Shown: positions 44,880-54,876, numbered from the stretch's first letter. The stretch is DNA of 64,000 bases from Anaerocolumna cellulosilytica (GCF_014218335.1 NZ_AP023367.1:1365501-1429500); one strand, 5' to 3'. The notes: a model not told the origin generated them from the sequence alone. Program-made: numbers and translations.

Positions 44880-46436
44880 ATGAAAGCAGAAATTATATTT
44901 AAATCTACAAGAAATGCGGTTCTTGAGATAACCGGATTTGGTAAGTACAAAACGATAAGTGAATATGAATTATATATAAATGACTCCTTTCGAATGAAAA
45001 GTAACAAGGCAGTTCAGACAATAAATGGTCTAACACCGGATACTGAATATACGCTAATAATTAAAACGAATGAGGGAGAACAAAAATGTCTTGACTTTCG
45101 TACAGAATATGAATTTGTTACTCTTGATGTAACGAAATTCGGTGCAAAAGGTGACGGAATCAGCGACGACACCATATTTATCCAGACTGCTATAAACTGT
45201 TGTCCAAAAAACGGCAGGGTGTTGGTACCGGCAGGAACCTTCCGCATAAGCTCCTTATTCTTAAAGGATAATCTTCATCTGGAAATAGCAAAAGATGCAG
45301 TTGTTCTGGCTTTTACTGAAAAAGAAAAATTCCCTGTTTTACCGGGTAATATTGAAAGCTATGATGAAATAGAGGATTATAACTTAGGTAGCTGGGAGGG
45401 AAATCCTCTTCCCATGTATGCCAGTATACTGACAGGTATTAGTGTATCTAATATTGTTATTACTGGTGAAGGAATTTTAGACGGTGGCGCCAGTTTTGAT
45501 AACTGGTGGAGTTATAAAAGAGAAAAGCCGATGCCATTTCGTCCCCGTATGTTGTTTTTAAATCATTGCAGCAATGTTACGGTACATGGAATAACGGTTA
45601 GAAACAGCCCTTCCTGGACATTGCATCCATACTTTTCTACGGACTTAAAGTTTATTGATCTTAAGATTCAAAATCCGGCCGATTCCCCGAATACGGACGG
45701 AATGGATCCGGAATCCTGCAAAAATGTTGATATTATTGGTATACATTTTACCGTAGGGGATGACTGTATTGCCGTAAAGTCCGGGAAAATATATATGGGT
45801 TCCAAACATAAAACGCCTTGTGAGAACATAATTATACGGAATTGTCTGATGGAAAGTGGTCATGGAGCTGTTACCCTTGGAAGTGAAATGGCAGGTGGAG
45901 TTAAGAATCTTTTGGTTAAGGATTGCGTCTTCTTAGATACGGACAGGGGACTTAGAATTAAAACCAGAAGAGGAAGAGGACAGGATGCTATTTTGGATGA
46001 AATCATATTCGAAGACATCGAAATGGATGAAGTGAAAACTCCGTTTGTCATTAATTCCTTCTATTTTTGTGACCCTGACGGACATACGGAATATGTAAGA
46101 ACTAAGAATACCCTTCCTGTGGATGAGAGAACACCGGATATCAGGACACTGGCATTCCGTAATATTGAAGCAAAAAACTGCCATGTTGCAGCCTTTTTCC
46201 TGTACGGATTACCCGAGAAGAAAATAGGCAGAGTGGAATTAAGTAATATAAATGTTACCTATTCACCGAATGCCAAGGCCGGCTATCCAGCCATGATGGA
46301 AGAACTAGATCCGGTTTCTAAAATGGGATTATATGCGAATAATATTACTGAATTACAAATACAAAATGTTACAATAACAGGTTCAGAGTATGAGCCGTTT
46401 ATAATTAAGAATATCGAACATTTTATAAAGGAGTAA
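44880..46436 (+). CDS. Polygalacturonase-type glycoside hydrolase, GH28
   Basis: The start is ATG 44880 behind TGGAG, which comes from a hairpin repeat; an upstream ATG at 44835 has no site. The 518-residue protein begins with a beta domain resembling fibronectin III (residues 1-80). A right-handed beta-helix follows with the GH28 residues SPNTDGMDP, VGDDCIAVK, SGHGAVTLGSE and RIKTRRGRG. It splits galacturonan or rhamnogalacturonan oligomers. No signal peptide is visible, so it probably acts on imported oligosaccharides together with the GH105 and pectinesterase. Confidence 0.9.
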   Translation: MKAEIIFKSTRNAVLEITGFGKYKTISEYELYINDSFRMKSNKAVQTINGLTPDTEYTLIIKTNEGEQKCLDFRTEYEFVTLDVTKFGAKGDGISDDTIFIQTAINCCPKNGRVLVPAGTFRISSLFLKDNLHLEIAKDAVVLAFTEKEKFPVLPGNIESYDEIEDYNLGSWEGNPLPMYASILTGISVSNIVITGEGILDGGASFDNWWSYKREKPMPFRPRMLFLNHCSNVTVHGITVRNSPSWTLHPYFSTDLKFIDLKIQNPADSPNTDGMDPESCKNVDIIGIHFTVGDDCIAVKSGKIYMGSKHKTPCENIIIRNCLMESGHGAVTLGSEMAGGVKNLLVKDCVFLDTDRGLRIKTRRGRGQDAILDEIIFEDIEMDEVKTPFVINSFYFCDPDGHTEYVRTKNTLPVDERTPDIRTLAFRNIEAKNCHVAAFFLYGLPEKKIGRVELSNINVTYSPNAKAGYPAMMEELDPVSKMGLYANNITELQIQNVTITGSEYEPFIIKNIEHFIKE

Positions 46437-46439
46437 GTA

Positions 46440-47411
46440 ATGAAGCAAAATGCGGTTATACTTAATGTATCAAAAGAAAAAGAGGGGTGTTTTGCGACTT
46501 TCGGTGAGGCAGTCAAAGCAGCAGAAGCAATGGAGGCAACCCATGTAACAATACAGCTTGATAAAGGAATCTATAAAGAGAAAGTAACCATTAAAAAGAA
46601 TAATCTAACCTTGCTTGGTATTTCACCGGAGGAAACCATTATTACTTTTGATGATTATGGCTTAGAGATTTTAGAGGATGGAGAAAAAAGAGGAACTTTT
46701 CGTACTCCCACGCTGTTTATCGATGCAAGTGATTTTACAGCGAAAAATATTACTTTTGAAAACAGTGCGGGACCTGGCAAAAAGGTAGGACAGGCACTTG
46801 CACTTTATGTAGACGGTGACCGCATGATTTTTGAAAACTGTAGGCTGTTAGGCGGACAGGATACCTTATTTACGGCGCCCCTTCCTCCTAAAGCCTACGA
46901 AAAAAATGGTTTTAGAGGACCGAAGGAATTTGCACCCAGAACACATGGCAGACATCTTTACAAGGATTGCTTTATCTGCGGGGATGTTGATTTTATCTTT
47001 GGCGGAGCGACTGCTTATTTTGAAAATTGTGAAATCTTTTCCAATAACTTGGGACAAGAGGTAAATGGTTATGTAACTGCTGCTTCGACCTTGGAAGATG
47101 TACCGGGATATGTCTTTTATCAATGCAGATTCACAAGTGACTGTGCACCAAAAAGTGTATATCTTGGCAGACCATGGAGAAATTATGCCAAAGTAGCTAT
47201 TTTAAATTCAGAAATTGGGGAACATATCAAAGAAGAAGGTTGGCATGACTGGGATAAACCAGACGCCAGAGAAACGGTTATTTTTGCAGAATATAATAAT
47301 TTTGGGGCAGGTGCCGATACCAAAGCCAGACCATCTTGGGTTAAAATTTTGACAAAAGAAGAAGCAGATGCTTATACCAAGGAGAAAATACTGGGAGACT
47401 GGTATATTTAG
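46440..47411 (+). CDS. Pectinesterase, CE8
   Basis: The 323-residue parallel beta-helix enzyme has the CE8 residues: GQAxAL-type GQALALYVDGD, LGGQDTLF, GDVDFIFGGATAYFENC and YLGRPWRNYAKV. It removes methyl esters from galacturonan. There is no signal peptide, so it acts on methylated oligomers in the cytoplasm. AAAGGAG lies before the ATG, 3 bp after the GH28 stop, so the genes are coupled. Confidence 0.93.
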   Translation: MKQNAVILNVSKEKEGCFATFGEAVKAAEAMEATHVTIQLDKGIYKEKVTIKKNNLTLLGISPEETIITFDDYGLEILEDGEKRGTFRTPTLFIDASDFTAKNITFENSAGPGKKVGQALALYVDGDRMIFENCRLLGGQDTLFTAPLPPKAYEKNGFRGPKEFAPRTHGRHLYKDCFICGDVDFIFGGATAYFENCEIFSNNLGQEVNGYVTAASTLEDVPGYVFYQCRFTSDCAPKSVYLGRPWRNYAKVAILNSEIGEHIKEEGWHDWDKPDARETVIFAEYNNFGAGADTKARPSWVKILTKEEADAYTKEKILGDWYI

Positions 47412-47443
47412 TTACGATAGAGCTTAAGTTAGGAGCGGGTGTA

Positions 47444-49627
47444 GTGAAAAAAGAAAGCCTAAGCCACTTAAAAAGTAAATTGTTTGTAAAACTTTTTATG
47501 TCTTACTTAATTATAATTACTTTATTTTTTGCAATATTTTCAGGACTGATAATTTATGATGCCACTTCCGTGTATCGAAGTAAGAAGTATCAGGAGTATA
47601 ATCTTAAGATACAGGCTTATACCAATTCCATGGATTTACAGATACTAAGTGCTAAGCACATAATATCAAGTGTAAACAGTTCTGAAACCATTCGAAAAAT
47701 GTATTCCAGTGTAGTAGTGGAAAATAAAAGTATGGACCCTTATTTATTTTATCAAGGCTTGGGGGAGTTAAAGAAAATTAAGAATCTAAGTAATAATTTT
47801 GATATTTTTAATATAATTGTATTGTTTAAAGGGTACAACAGAGCATATACGGCCTCAACTACGATTCTGTTAGATGAAAATTTTAGCAGTATTCTTTCCT
47901 ATGCTCCTTTTTATGAAATTGGTACGGCTGGTGAAGTACTTGGACTGCCAAACAAAAATGAGCTTACATTTAATAAGGAAAGTATTATATATGGAGATAA
48001 TTATTATTACTCCTCCTCATCAGGTGTTGTAAATGGAACTATATTGGTCATGTTTCAAAAGAAAAGTCTGGAAACCAAGCTTAGAAATATCGTTGGTGAA
48101 TATAACGGAATGACGCTTCATTACAAAGGGGAATTGATTACAGAATATGGGGAACCGGAGGGCATGGTATTTCAATGTGCTTCGTCTGTGAATCGTGATT
48201 TGGTGTATAAAATATTTGTTAGTAAATCAGCGTTTCAGATGGGATTTCAAACTTCTGTATACATCGGTTTAGGAATCGGATTGCTTATTAGTGTATTTTT
48301 TGTGTTTACGGCTTATATAGTTTCAAAAAGATATTACTCACCGATTGGGAATATTGCGAGAATCGTTGAACCTGTCCAGGCAGAAGGGGATGAGATTGAG
48401 AACATAATCAGTGGAATTCAGACCTTAATCGGAGAACGAAATGGTTACCGTGAAAAGATGGTCACCATATCACCTTATGCCAGACAGGGAATGCTTCACG
48501 GTATTCTCAATGGAAACATGGAACAGGAACGATTAAAAATATTAAGCGATAGTAATTTTATTGATTTGAAGAAACCCTATTTTGAGATTGCCATTGCCAA
48601 CATTGATTATAAAGGGAGTAATCCAATCAGTGAAATCCACTACAGAGATATCATTGACATTATTCAAACTGTATGCAGCATTATGTCCACGGAAGAAACG
48701 CAGATATTATGCTATATTAAAGATAATAAAAACCTGTTTCTGATCGTAAACAGTGAGGAAGAGGAACAGCTTGAGAATACCTTCTATACTCTTCATCAGG
48801 CTATATTAAAAGAAATTGATGATGAGGATTTTATGATTACCTTTGGTGTCAGTAAGGTAGAAGATAATATGAACCGCTTAAAAGAAGCCTGCCAGGAAGC
48901 TATGGATGCACTTGACAATATGCTGACAGGAGGAAGAAATGCGGTTTACTTTTATGAGAATTCCCGCTCACTGGACAAGAAGGAATATTATTTTCCTAAG
49001 GATGCCATAAGACGAGTGGCAAAAGACTTAAAGGACAGAAATATTGATGATTTAAGAAAATTTTTAGACGAAATCTACAAAAACAATATGGATAAATATG
49101 ATGCAGCACCAAGAACCATAAGACTTTTAGTGGACGAGCTTCATATTGTAACGCTAAATGCTCTTAAAATTAACAATGTTTTTAATACCACACAGATACA
49201 GATTGATAAGATGGAAAGTAATGTTACTCTGGATGAAATTTTTCATTACTATTATGCCATCTATGAAACCATATGCAATCAATTGGAGGACTTGGTAACT
49301 CCGGGTAAAGATATTGAAAAGCTGAACCAGGATATTATTGACTATATGAATGAGAATTTTAGGAATACAGAAATTTCTTTAGCGCATATTGGTGAACTAT
49401 TTGGTGTCAGCAATAAATACATTTCTCTTATGTGTAAGAATAATCTAGGGGTATCGTATCTTCAGTATATACAGGAAAAGCGGATTGAGTATGCAAGGAC
49501 TTTATTGCAGACCACAGAATTCTCCTTAGAGCAGATTGCAGGTATGAGTGGATACAGCAACATGCTTACCTTTCGGAGAAATTTTAAGTCTATTATGGGA
49601 ATGAATCCGAGTGATTATAGACAATAA
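47444..49627 (+). CDS. Membrane-anchored AraC-family regulator
   Basis: The start is GTG with AGGAG upstream. The 727-residue protein has a membrane helix at about residues 14-38, an extracellular sensing region (about 40-270, Cache-like) and a second helix at about 272-298. A cytoplasmic linker follows, then a C-terminal AraC double helix-turn-helix (residues about 625-727: SLAHIGELFGVSNKYISLMCKNNLGVSYLQYI and FSLEQIAGMSGYSNMLTFRRNFKSIMGMNPSDYR). Such one-component proteins sense sugars outside the cell. Its best candidate sites are the two identical 29-bp operators in this locus. Confidence 0.88.
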   Translation: MKKESLSHLKSKLFVKLFMSYLIIITLFFAIFSGLIIYDATSVYRSKKYQEYNLKIQAYTNSMDLQILSAKHIISSVNSSETIRKMYSSVVVENKSMDPYLFYQGLGELKKIKNLSNNFDIFNIIVLFKGYNRAYTASTTILLDENFSSILSYAPFYEIGTAGEVLGLPNKNELTFNKESIIYGDNYYYSSSSGVVNGTILVMFQKKSLETKLRNIVGEYNGMTLHYKGELITEYGEPEGMVFQCASSVNRDLVYKIFVSKSAFQMGFQTSVYIGLGIGLLISVFFVFTAYIVSKRYYSPIGNIARIVEPVQAEGDEIENIISGIQTLIGERNGYREKMVTISPYARQGMLHGILNGNMEQERLKILSDSNFIDLKKPYFEIAIANIDYKGSNPISEIHYRDIIDIIQTVCSIMSTEETQILCYIKDNKNLFLIVNSEEEEQLENTFYTLHQAILKEIDDEDFMITFGVSKVEDNMNRLKEACQEAMDALDNMLTGGRNAVYFYENSRSLDKKEYYFPKDAIRRVAKDLKDRNIDDLRKFLDEIYKNNMDKYDAAPRTIRLLVDELHIVTLNALKINNVFNTTQIQIDKMESNVTLDEIFHYYYAIYETICNQLEDLVTPGKDIEKLNQDIIDYMNENFRNTEISLAHIGELFGVSNKYISLMCKNNLGVSYLQYIQEKRIEYARTLLQTTEFSLEQIAGMSGYSNMLTFRRNFKSIMGMNPSDYRQ

Positions 49628-49633
49628 AATAGC

Positions 49634-49692
49634 AGAGACTGTTGCGAATACATCGGAAAAAAATGAACCTTTGCAGCAGTCTCTATTTTTTT
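49634..49692 (+). terminator. Terminator after the AraC-family gene
   Basis: AGAGACTGTTGC and GCAGCAGTCTCT pair around a 34-nt loop and are followed by ATTTTTTT. The loop contains AAATGAACCTTT, similar to half of the nearby operator. Confidence 0.75.
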
Positions 49693-49726
49693 GCACTTTT
49701 TTCGTGAGAAATAGAGAAAAATGCCT

Positions 49727-49781
49727 AAAATGAACTATGAAAAAAATGAATCTTTTTGATTTTATGTGCAAGTAGTACAAT
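49727..49781 (+). promoter_or_regulatory. Pectin-locus operator and promoter, copy 2
   Basis: The 29-bp sequence at 49727-49755 is identical to 43479-43507. TACAAT at 49776-49781 lies 49 bp after its start, nearly the same geometry as in copy 1. It precedes the importer genes. Confidence 0.7.
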
Positions 49782-49881
49782 TAGCTCATGGATTTCGACT
49801 GTTTTGAGAGGAAAATATACAAATCAAAAAAACGATGATTTCTAGCCATTATAAATTATGACAAGGAGTGATTAAAAAAGA

Positions 49882-50841
49882 ATGGTAAAAAAAAGTAATG
49901 TTGTAAAATTGACGAAAGAAGAAAAACGTCGGATGTTCAAGAAGAATTTAAAAAGAGATAAATATCTTCTAATAATGTTCCTTCCGGTTGCGTTATATTA
50001 TCTTATTTTTTGCTATTTACCCATGACCGGTTTGGTTATGGCATTTCAGAATTTCAAACCCGGTAATGGATTAATAGGAATCTACACGGGTGAATGGGTC
50101 GGACTAAAGTGGTTTCAACAGTTTTTTACTTCTGCTTTTGCATGGAAACTAATCAGGAATACCTTTTTACTTTCCTTCTATTCTTTAATATTCGGATTTC
50201 CGATTCCGATTATATTTGCTATATGTATTACCCAATTAAAGAATAAGCATATTCAGAGAGGTGCCCAAGTTATTACCTACCTGCCTTACTTTATTTCTAC
50301 GGTAGTAATTGTTGGTATGATGACAAACTTCCTATCTCCATCAAATGGTATTATTAATCAGTTTATAACAAAGCTTGGAGGTAATCCGATTAACTTTATG
50401 AATACACCAAGTTGGTTCCGTCCTTTGTATGTAATTTCTGGTTCCTGGCAGACCTTTGGATTTAATTCGATTATATTCGTAGCTGCAATTATGGGGATAT
50501 CACCTGAATTATATGAAGCCATGCGTGTGGATGGAGCAAATAAAAGGGAACAGATTCGATATCTGGTACTCCCAATGATAAAATCAACGATTATTCTGTT
50601 ATTAATCATGTCTTTGGGAAGCTTATTAAGTGTAGGATTTGAAAAAGTATACTTAATGTATAACCCAGCAGTATATGATACGGCGGATGTTATTTCTACC
50701 TATGTATACAGACAAGGTATTGAAAATAAAAACTTTAGTTATGCAACGGCTGTTGGTTTATTTAACTCCCTGATTGGATTTACAATTGTAAGTGTATCCA
50801 ACTGGTTCAGTCGTAAATTTAACGAAACATCCATTTGGTAA
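49882..50841 (+). CDS. Oligosaccharide ABC importer permease, LplB-like
   Basis: The 319-residue protein has six membrane helices and the binding-protein-dependent permease loop EAMRVDGANKREQIRYLVLPMI (the EAA motif). The KRDKYLLIMFLPVALYYLIFCYLPM start is typical of the LplB/YtcP-associated group, which imports complex plant oligosaccharides. AAGGAG is 13 bases before the ATG, a rather long spacing. No ATPase gene is in the locus, so a shared MsmK-type ATPase is expected. Confidence 0.9.
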   Translation: MVKKSNVVKLTKEEKRRMFKKNLKRDKYLLIMFLPVALYYLIFCYLPMTGLVMAFQNFKPGNGLIGIYTGEWVGLKWFQQFFTSAFAWKLIRNTFLLSFYSLIFGFPIPIIFAICITQLKNKHIQRGAQVITYLPYFISTVVIVGMMTNFLSPSNGIINQFITKLGGNPINFMNTPSWFRPLYVISGSWQTFGFNSIIFVAAIMGISPELYEAMRVDGANKREQIRYLVLPMIKSTIILLLIMSLGSLLSVGFEKVYLMYNPAVYDTADVISTYVYRQGIENKNFSYATAVGLFNSLIGFTIVSVSNWFSRKFNETSIW

Positions 50842-50851
50842 AGGAGTATTC

Positions 50852-51775
50852 ATGAAAAGTCAAACAATGAAAAAAAAGAGTTATTTTAGTGAATTCAGAA
50901 ATGAAGGCTTTGGTGATAAAGTATTTGATATATGTGTGTGGTTCTTGATATTACTGGCGGTCTGTGTAACCCTGTATCCCTTCGTTTATGTAATAAGTGT
51001 ATCGGTTAGTTCAGGGACGGCGGTATCAAGAGGAGATGTAGTATTATTTCCGAAAGGTTTTAACTTGGATGCGTATGGAATGGTAACCCAGTATAAACAG
51101 TTGTGGATATCCTATGGTAATACTTTCTTCTATACAATAGTAGGTACTTTTTTGAATATTGTATTTACCTGCCTTGCTGCATATCCGTTATCAAGAAAAG
51201 AGTTTTTCTTAAGAAAAAAATTAAATTTCTTTCTTGCCTTTACTATGTATTTTAGTGGTGGCTTAATTCCTGGTTATATGGTAGTAACAGGTCTTGGCTT
51301 TTACAACAGCAGATGGGCAATGATTATTCCTTTTCTGTTAAGTGCTTACAATGTTATGATATGCAGGTCTGCGATGGAAGCAATTCCAGAAGACTTATTT
51401 GAAAATGCTGCCTTAGAGGGAGCCAATGATTTTATAATTCTAACTAAAATAGCAATTCCTTTAGTAAAACCTACACTTGCCGTATTAACACTTTATTATG
51501 CAGTGGCAAGATACAATGATTTCTTTAATGCAATGTTATATTTAGGAAAGAGCCAGCTGCAACCTTTACAGATGTTTTTAAGAAGAGTCCTTATTATAGC
51601 TTCTTCCGAGATACTACAGTCTGCAGGTTCTACAGGAGCGGCGGCAGCAGCACAGTCAACTTTACAAATTCGTTATGTCTGTATTGTATTGGCTACCATT
51701 CCTATTATATGTATTTGTCCATTTATTCAAAAGTATTTGGTAAAGGGCACCATGCTTGGAGCAGTGAAAGCATAA
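50852..51775 (+). CDS. Oligosaccharide ABC importer permease, YtcP-like
   Basis: The start is ATG 50852, with AAAGGAG 5 bases upstream; a longer frame overlaps the LplB gene. The 307-residue protein has six membrane helices and the coupling motif ENAALEGANDFIILTKIAIPLVKP. It pairs with the LplB-like permease 10 bp upstream. Confidence 0.92.
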   Translation: MKSQTMKKKSYFSEFRNEGFGDKVFDICVWFLILLAVCVTLYPFVYVISVSVSSGTAVSRGDVVLFPKGFNLDAYGMVTQYKQLWISYGNTFFYTIVGTFLNIVFTCLAAYPLSRKEFFLRKKLNFFLAFTMYFSGGLIPGYMVVTGLGFYNSRWAMIIPFLLSAYNVMICRSAMEAIPEDLFENAALEGANDFIILTKIAIPLVKPTLAVLTLYYAVARYNDFFNAMLYLGKSQLQPLQMFLRRVLIIASSEILQSAGSTGAAAAAQSTLQIRYVCIVLATIPIICICPFIQKYLVKGTMLGAVKA

Positions 51776-51924
51776 GTTTAGCACAGTGCATTTATCACAA
51801 TGCGTTTAAAAGAGATGTAGTTCATCTCAAACAGATGGTTATAATCAGAAATGATTACATGACATATTGTTGAGTTGTCATTTCGATTCATAATAAATTA
51901 AACATTATATGGAGGGTTTATTTC

Positions 51925-53535
51925 ATGAAAAAAGTTAAAAAATTAACAGCACTTTTTCTTTCCTTTACGCTAGCCGCTTCTTTATTGGCAGGTTGTTCAG
52001 GAAACAAAAGCAACACACCAGTTGAGGGAGGAGATAACACAGGAAGTACAGATAGTTATACTTATACCGGTGCAGGTCCCATTACTGATAAAGAAGGGGC
52101 TCAATTAAGTATTTTGGCAACCAACTCTTGGTACTCAACAGTAGACTTAACAAGCAATGATGCTTTAATTGTTAAAGAAGTAGAAAAAAGAGCAGGTGTT
52201 ACTGTAGATTGGACAATGATTGATCCTACAACCTATACAGATGCAGTTAGCCCTATGCTTGCATCCGGTTCTGATCTTCAGGATATTGTATACTTACCGG
52301 ATCTTGACTTAAATTCTTCTTACATTAACTCCGGTTTATTCGAACCACTGGATGAACACTTTGATTCAATGCCTAACTATAAAGCATTTTTAGATGCGAA
52401 TCCTACGATTAAAGCGTCCTTAACCGCTGAGGATGGTCACATCTATTATGTTCCTATCGTAGGTCTTACTGATAATTATCTGCCTAATGTTATGTATAAC
52501 GTAAAATGGTTAGAACAGCTTAGTATGGAACAACCTAAGACTTTGGATGAACTTGTAACAGTATTAAGAGCATTCCGTGATAATGATATGAACGGTAATG
52601 GCGATACTACAGATGAAATTCCTATGAGTATTGAGTCTAAACAGCTGCCTTTTATGTTTGGACCTGCTTTTGGACTTGATTTAGTAAATGGGTTCTATGC
52701 AGACGATAATGGAACGGTACATTACTCTTATTACGAAAGCGAGAATTACAAAGAGTACTTAAGCTTTTTAAATAGCCTATACGAAGAGGGATTACTTGAA
52801 GTAGAATATACTTCCTTAACCCGTGACCAGATTACAGAGCGATTTGCACAAAATCTTACTGGTGTTACTTTTGATTTTAGCTGGCAGATGTCTCAGTTAT
52901 ACAGTAAACAGTTCCCAGAATATGATGGAACTACAGGAATTATCGTTGGTGGAGAACCATTATCCGGTAATTATCCAGGTGCATATACTGGCGGAAATCC
53001 TGTTAAAGGTATCTTTGGAGTTACAAAAGCCGGAAAAAATTTAGAGCTTGCAGTTAGATTCTTAGATTTTGCAGTAAGTGAAGAATGCCAGGATTTATAT
53101 GTTTGGGGTATTGAAGGTGAGTCTTATGTTGTGAATGCTGATAATTCAAAATCCTTTACAGAAAAAGCTTTAACTGATAATTTATGGCTGCAGGGATTAG
53201 GAATTAATCCTCCTTGTCTTCCATTCCGCAATAGTATTCCGGCAACCAATGTATTATTACCTCAGTGGCATGTAGAGGTTGATACAAAACTTGCTACTAT
53301 GACAAAACCTTCTTGGCCACAGATTTATGCAACTTCTGAGGAAACTAGTACTCTTTCTCAATATCTTGTTGATATTCAGACCTATGTAGAGCAGATGGCA
53401 GTAGCCTTTATCTCTGGTAATACAAGCCTTAATGAATTTGATAGCTACATTTCAACTTTAAAAAATATGAATGTAGAAGAAATTATTAAGATTAAACAAG
53501 CTCAATATGACAGATTCTCAAGTGCATTAAAATAA
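51925..53535 (+). CDS. Oligosaccharide-binding lipoprotein, LipO-like
   Basis: The 536-residue protein has a lipoprotein signal with LLAGC (Cys24) and a Ser/Gly-rich linker. A large extracellular solute-binding domain of family 1 follows (FRDNDMNGNGDTTDEIP is a calcium-like loop typical of this LplA/LipO group). It captures pectin-derived oligomers for the two permeases upstream. GGAGGG precedes the ATG. Small hairpins (GAGATG/CATCTC and ATGACA/TGTCAT) in the 150-bp gap before it may stabilise or separate expression. Confidence 0.92.
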   Translation: MKKVKKLTALFLSFTLAASLLAGCSGNKSNTPVEGGDNTGSTDSYTYTGAGPITDKEGAQLSILATNSWYSTVDLTSNDALIVKEVEKRAGVTVDWTMIDPTTYTDAVSPMLASGSDLQDIVYLPDLDLNSSYINSGLFEPLDEHFDSMPNYKAFLDANPTIKASLTAEDGHIYYVPIVGLTDNYLPNVMYNVKWLEQLSMEQPKTLDELVTVLRAFRDNDMNGNGDTTDEIPMSIESKQLPFMFGPAFGLDLVNGFYADDNGTVHYSYYESENYKEYLSFLNSLYEEGLLEVEYTSLTRDQITERFAQNLTGVTFDFSWQMSQLYSKQFPEYDGTTGIIVGGEPLSGNYPGAYTGGNPVKGIFGVTKAGKNLELAVRFLDFAVSEECQDLYVWGIEGESYVVNADNSKSFTEKALTDNLWLQGLGINPPCLPFRNSIPATNVLLPQWHVEVDTKLATMTKPSWPQIYATSEETSTLSQYLVDIQTYVEQMAVAFISGNTSLNEFDSYISTLKNMNVEEIIKIKQAQYDRFSSALK

Positions 53536-53551
53536 GTATTATTAATAAAGT

Positions 53552-53588
53552 TAGTGGGGCTGCTGTAACAAAATTGCAGCAGTCCCAT
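53552..53588 (+). terminator. Terminator after the importer operon
   Basis: GGGGCTGCTG and CAGCAGTCCC pair around an 11-nt loop; a T-rich tail follows. Confidence 0.75.
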
Positions 53589-53654
53589 TTACTTTTTGTA
53601 TGGTTTCAGGTAGTATGAAATATAAAATAAAAGTTTGTTGACAGCGGAAAGGGT

Positions 53655-54737
53655 ATGGTCTTAAGTGGAATGAATCGTATTATTAATATTAAAAAATATT
53701 ATACCTGTAAGGAACATCTGGATAAGAAGTTTGATTCCGGAAGAAAAAGCAGGCTCAAGGCTGAGACAAAAGAAGAGTATCTAAAATGGAAAGAAGAAAC
53801 CAGAACGTTATTAAAAAAAGTAATCGGCCTTGACAAGATGGAAACCTGTGAACTAAATCCGGAGACACTAGAAGTAATCAGACTAGAAAATGGTATTACT
53901 CGTGAAAAGGTAGTAATACAGGTTGAACCTGATGTATATATGCCCTTTTATATCTTAATTCCGCCTGTGATAAAAACAGATGAAATTCAATGCTTTCTTG
54001 CATTGCCGGGACATTCTGGAGCTGGAAAGTATTCTATAGCAGGTTGCTATGAGATTCCTGCTGTTGCAGATAAGATAAAGGAATTCAATTACGATTATGG
54101 CATGCAGTTAGCTCTCTTAGGATATGTGGTGCTGTGCCCGGATATCCGTGGTTTTGGAGAAAGAAGAGAAGAAGCACTCCAAACAGATGACGAATCTGCA
54201 TTCATAAACAGCACCTGTTTTCATTTGTCACATATGGCAGAGCCTTTGGGACAAACAGTTACCGGTATGAACACCTGGGATATGATGAGACTGCTTGATT
54301 ACCTGAAAAAGCGGAACGAATGGAAGTATGATAAGGTCGGCTGCGTAGGATTTTCAGGAGGAGGCATGTTAACACTCTGGCTGTCGGCTTTAGACGACAG
54401 AATACAACAAGCTATTATCAGTGGTTATCTATATGGCTATAAGGATTCACTTTTAACACTGAATGGTAATTGCAGCTGCAATTATATTCCCCATCTTTGG
54501 GAGTATGTGGATATGGGAGATATAGGTGCACTGTTAGCACCCAGGCAGGTAATGATTCAATCCTGTAGGGATGACCATTTGAACGGACCAAGAGGACTCA
54601 TTAATGTATATGAACAGCTTGAAATTATGAAAAAGGCTTATCGGTTGTTTGGAGCAGAAGAGAATATCAAGCATGATATCAGAGAAGGCGGACACCGCTT
54701 TCATAATGAAGTATTTCCACTTTTCTTTCACTGTTAA
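53655..54737 (+). CDS. Alpha/beta-hydrolase, probable carbohydrate esterase
   Basis: The 360-residue protein is a dienelactone-hydrolase/abhydrolase-type esterase. The nucleophile is in GFSGGGM, the acid is likely in SCRDDHLNGPRG and the His in REGGHRFHNE. A lid-like N-terminal helical part precedes the core. No signal peptide is seen. Placed at the end of the pectin locus, it may remove acetyl groups from imported oligomers. The start is uncertain: ATG 53655 is very close to GAAAGGG, and ATG 53670 is an alternative. Confidence 0.8.
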   Translation: MVLSGMNRIINIKKYYTCKEHLDKKFDSGRKSRLKAETKEEYLKWKEETRTLLKKVIGLDKMETCELNPETLEVIRLENGITREKVVIQVEPDVYMPFYILIPPVIKTDEIQCFLALPGHSGAGKYSIAGCYEIPAVADKIKEFNYDYGMQLALLGYVVLCPDIRGFGERREEALQTDDESAFINSTCFHLSHMAEPLGQTVTGMNTWDMMRLLDYLKKRNEWKYDKVGCVGFSGGGMLTLWLSALDDRIQQAIISGYLYGYKDSLLTLNGNCSCNYIPHLWEYVDMGDIGALLAPRQVMIQSCRDDHLNGPRGLINVYEQLEIMKKAYRLFGAEENIKHDIREGGHRFHNEVFPLFFHC

Positions 54738-54778
54738 TAATTATTTGAGGCCGTTACAAAACTAAATAAATGCTAGAT

Positions 54779-54846
54779 GAAGCCCTTGGGTTTTCCTGCA
54801 TTCAATCTGAGATTGGTGTGTGAAGAAAAACTTAAGGGCTTCTTGC
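54779..54846. terminator. Convergent terminator hairpin
   Basis: GAAGCCCTTGGGTTTT and AAAACTTAAGGGCTTC pair around a 34-nt loop, followed by TTG. It lies between convergent genes. Confidence 0.65.
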
Positions 54847-54876
54847 TGCAATACAGGAAATAAGGAAAGGGAGAAA

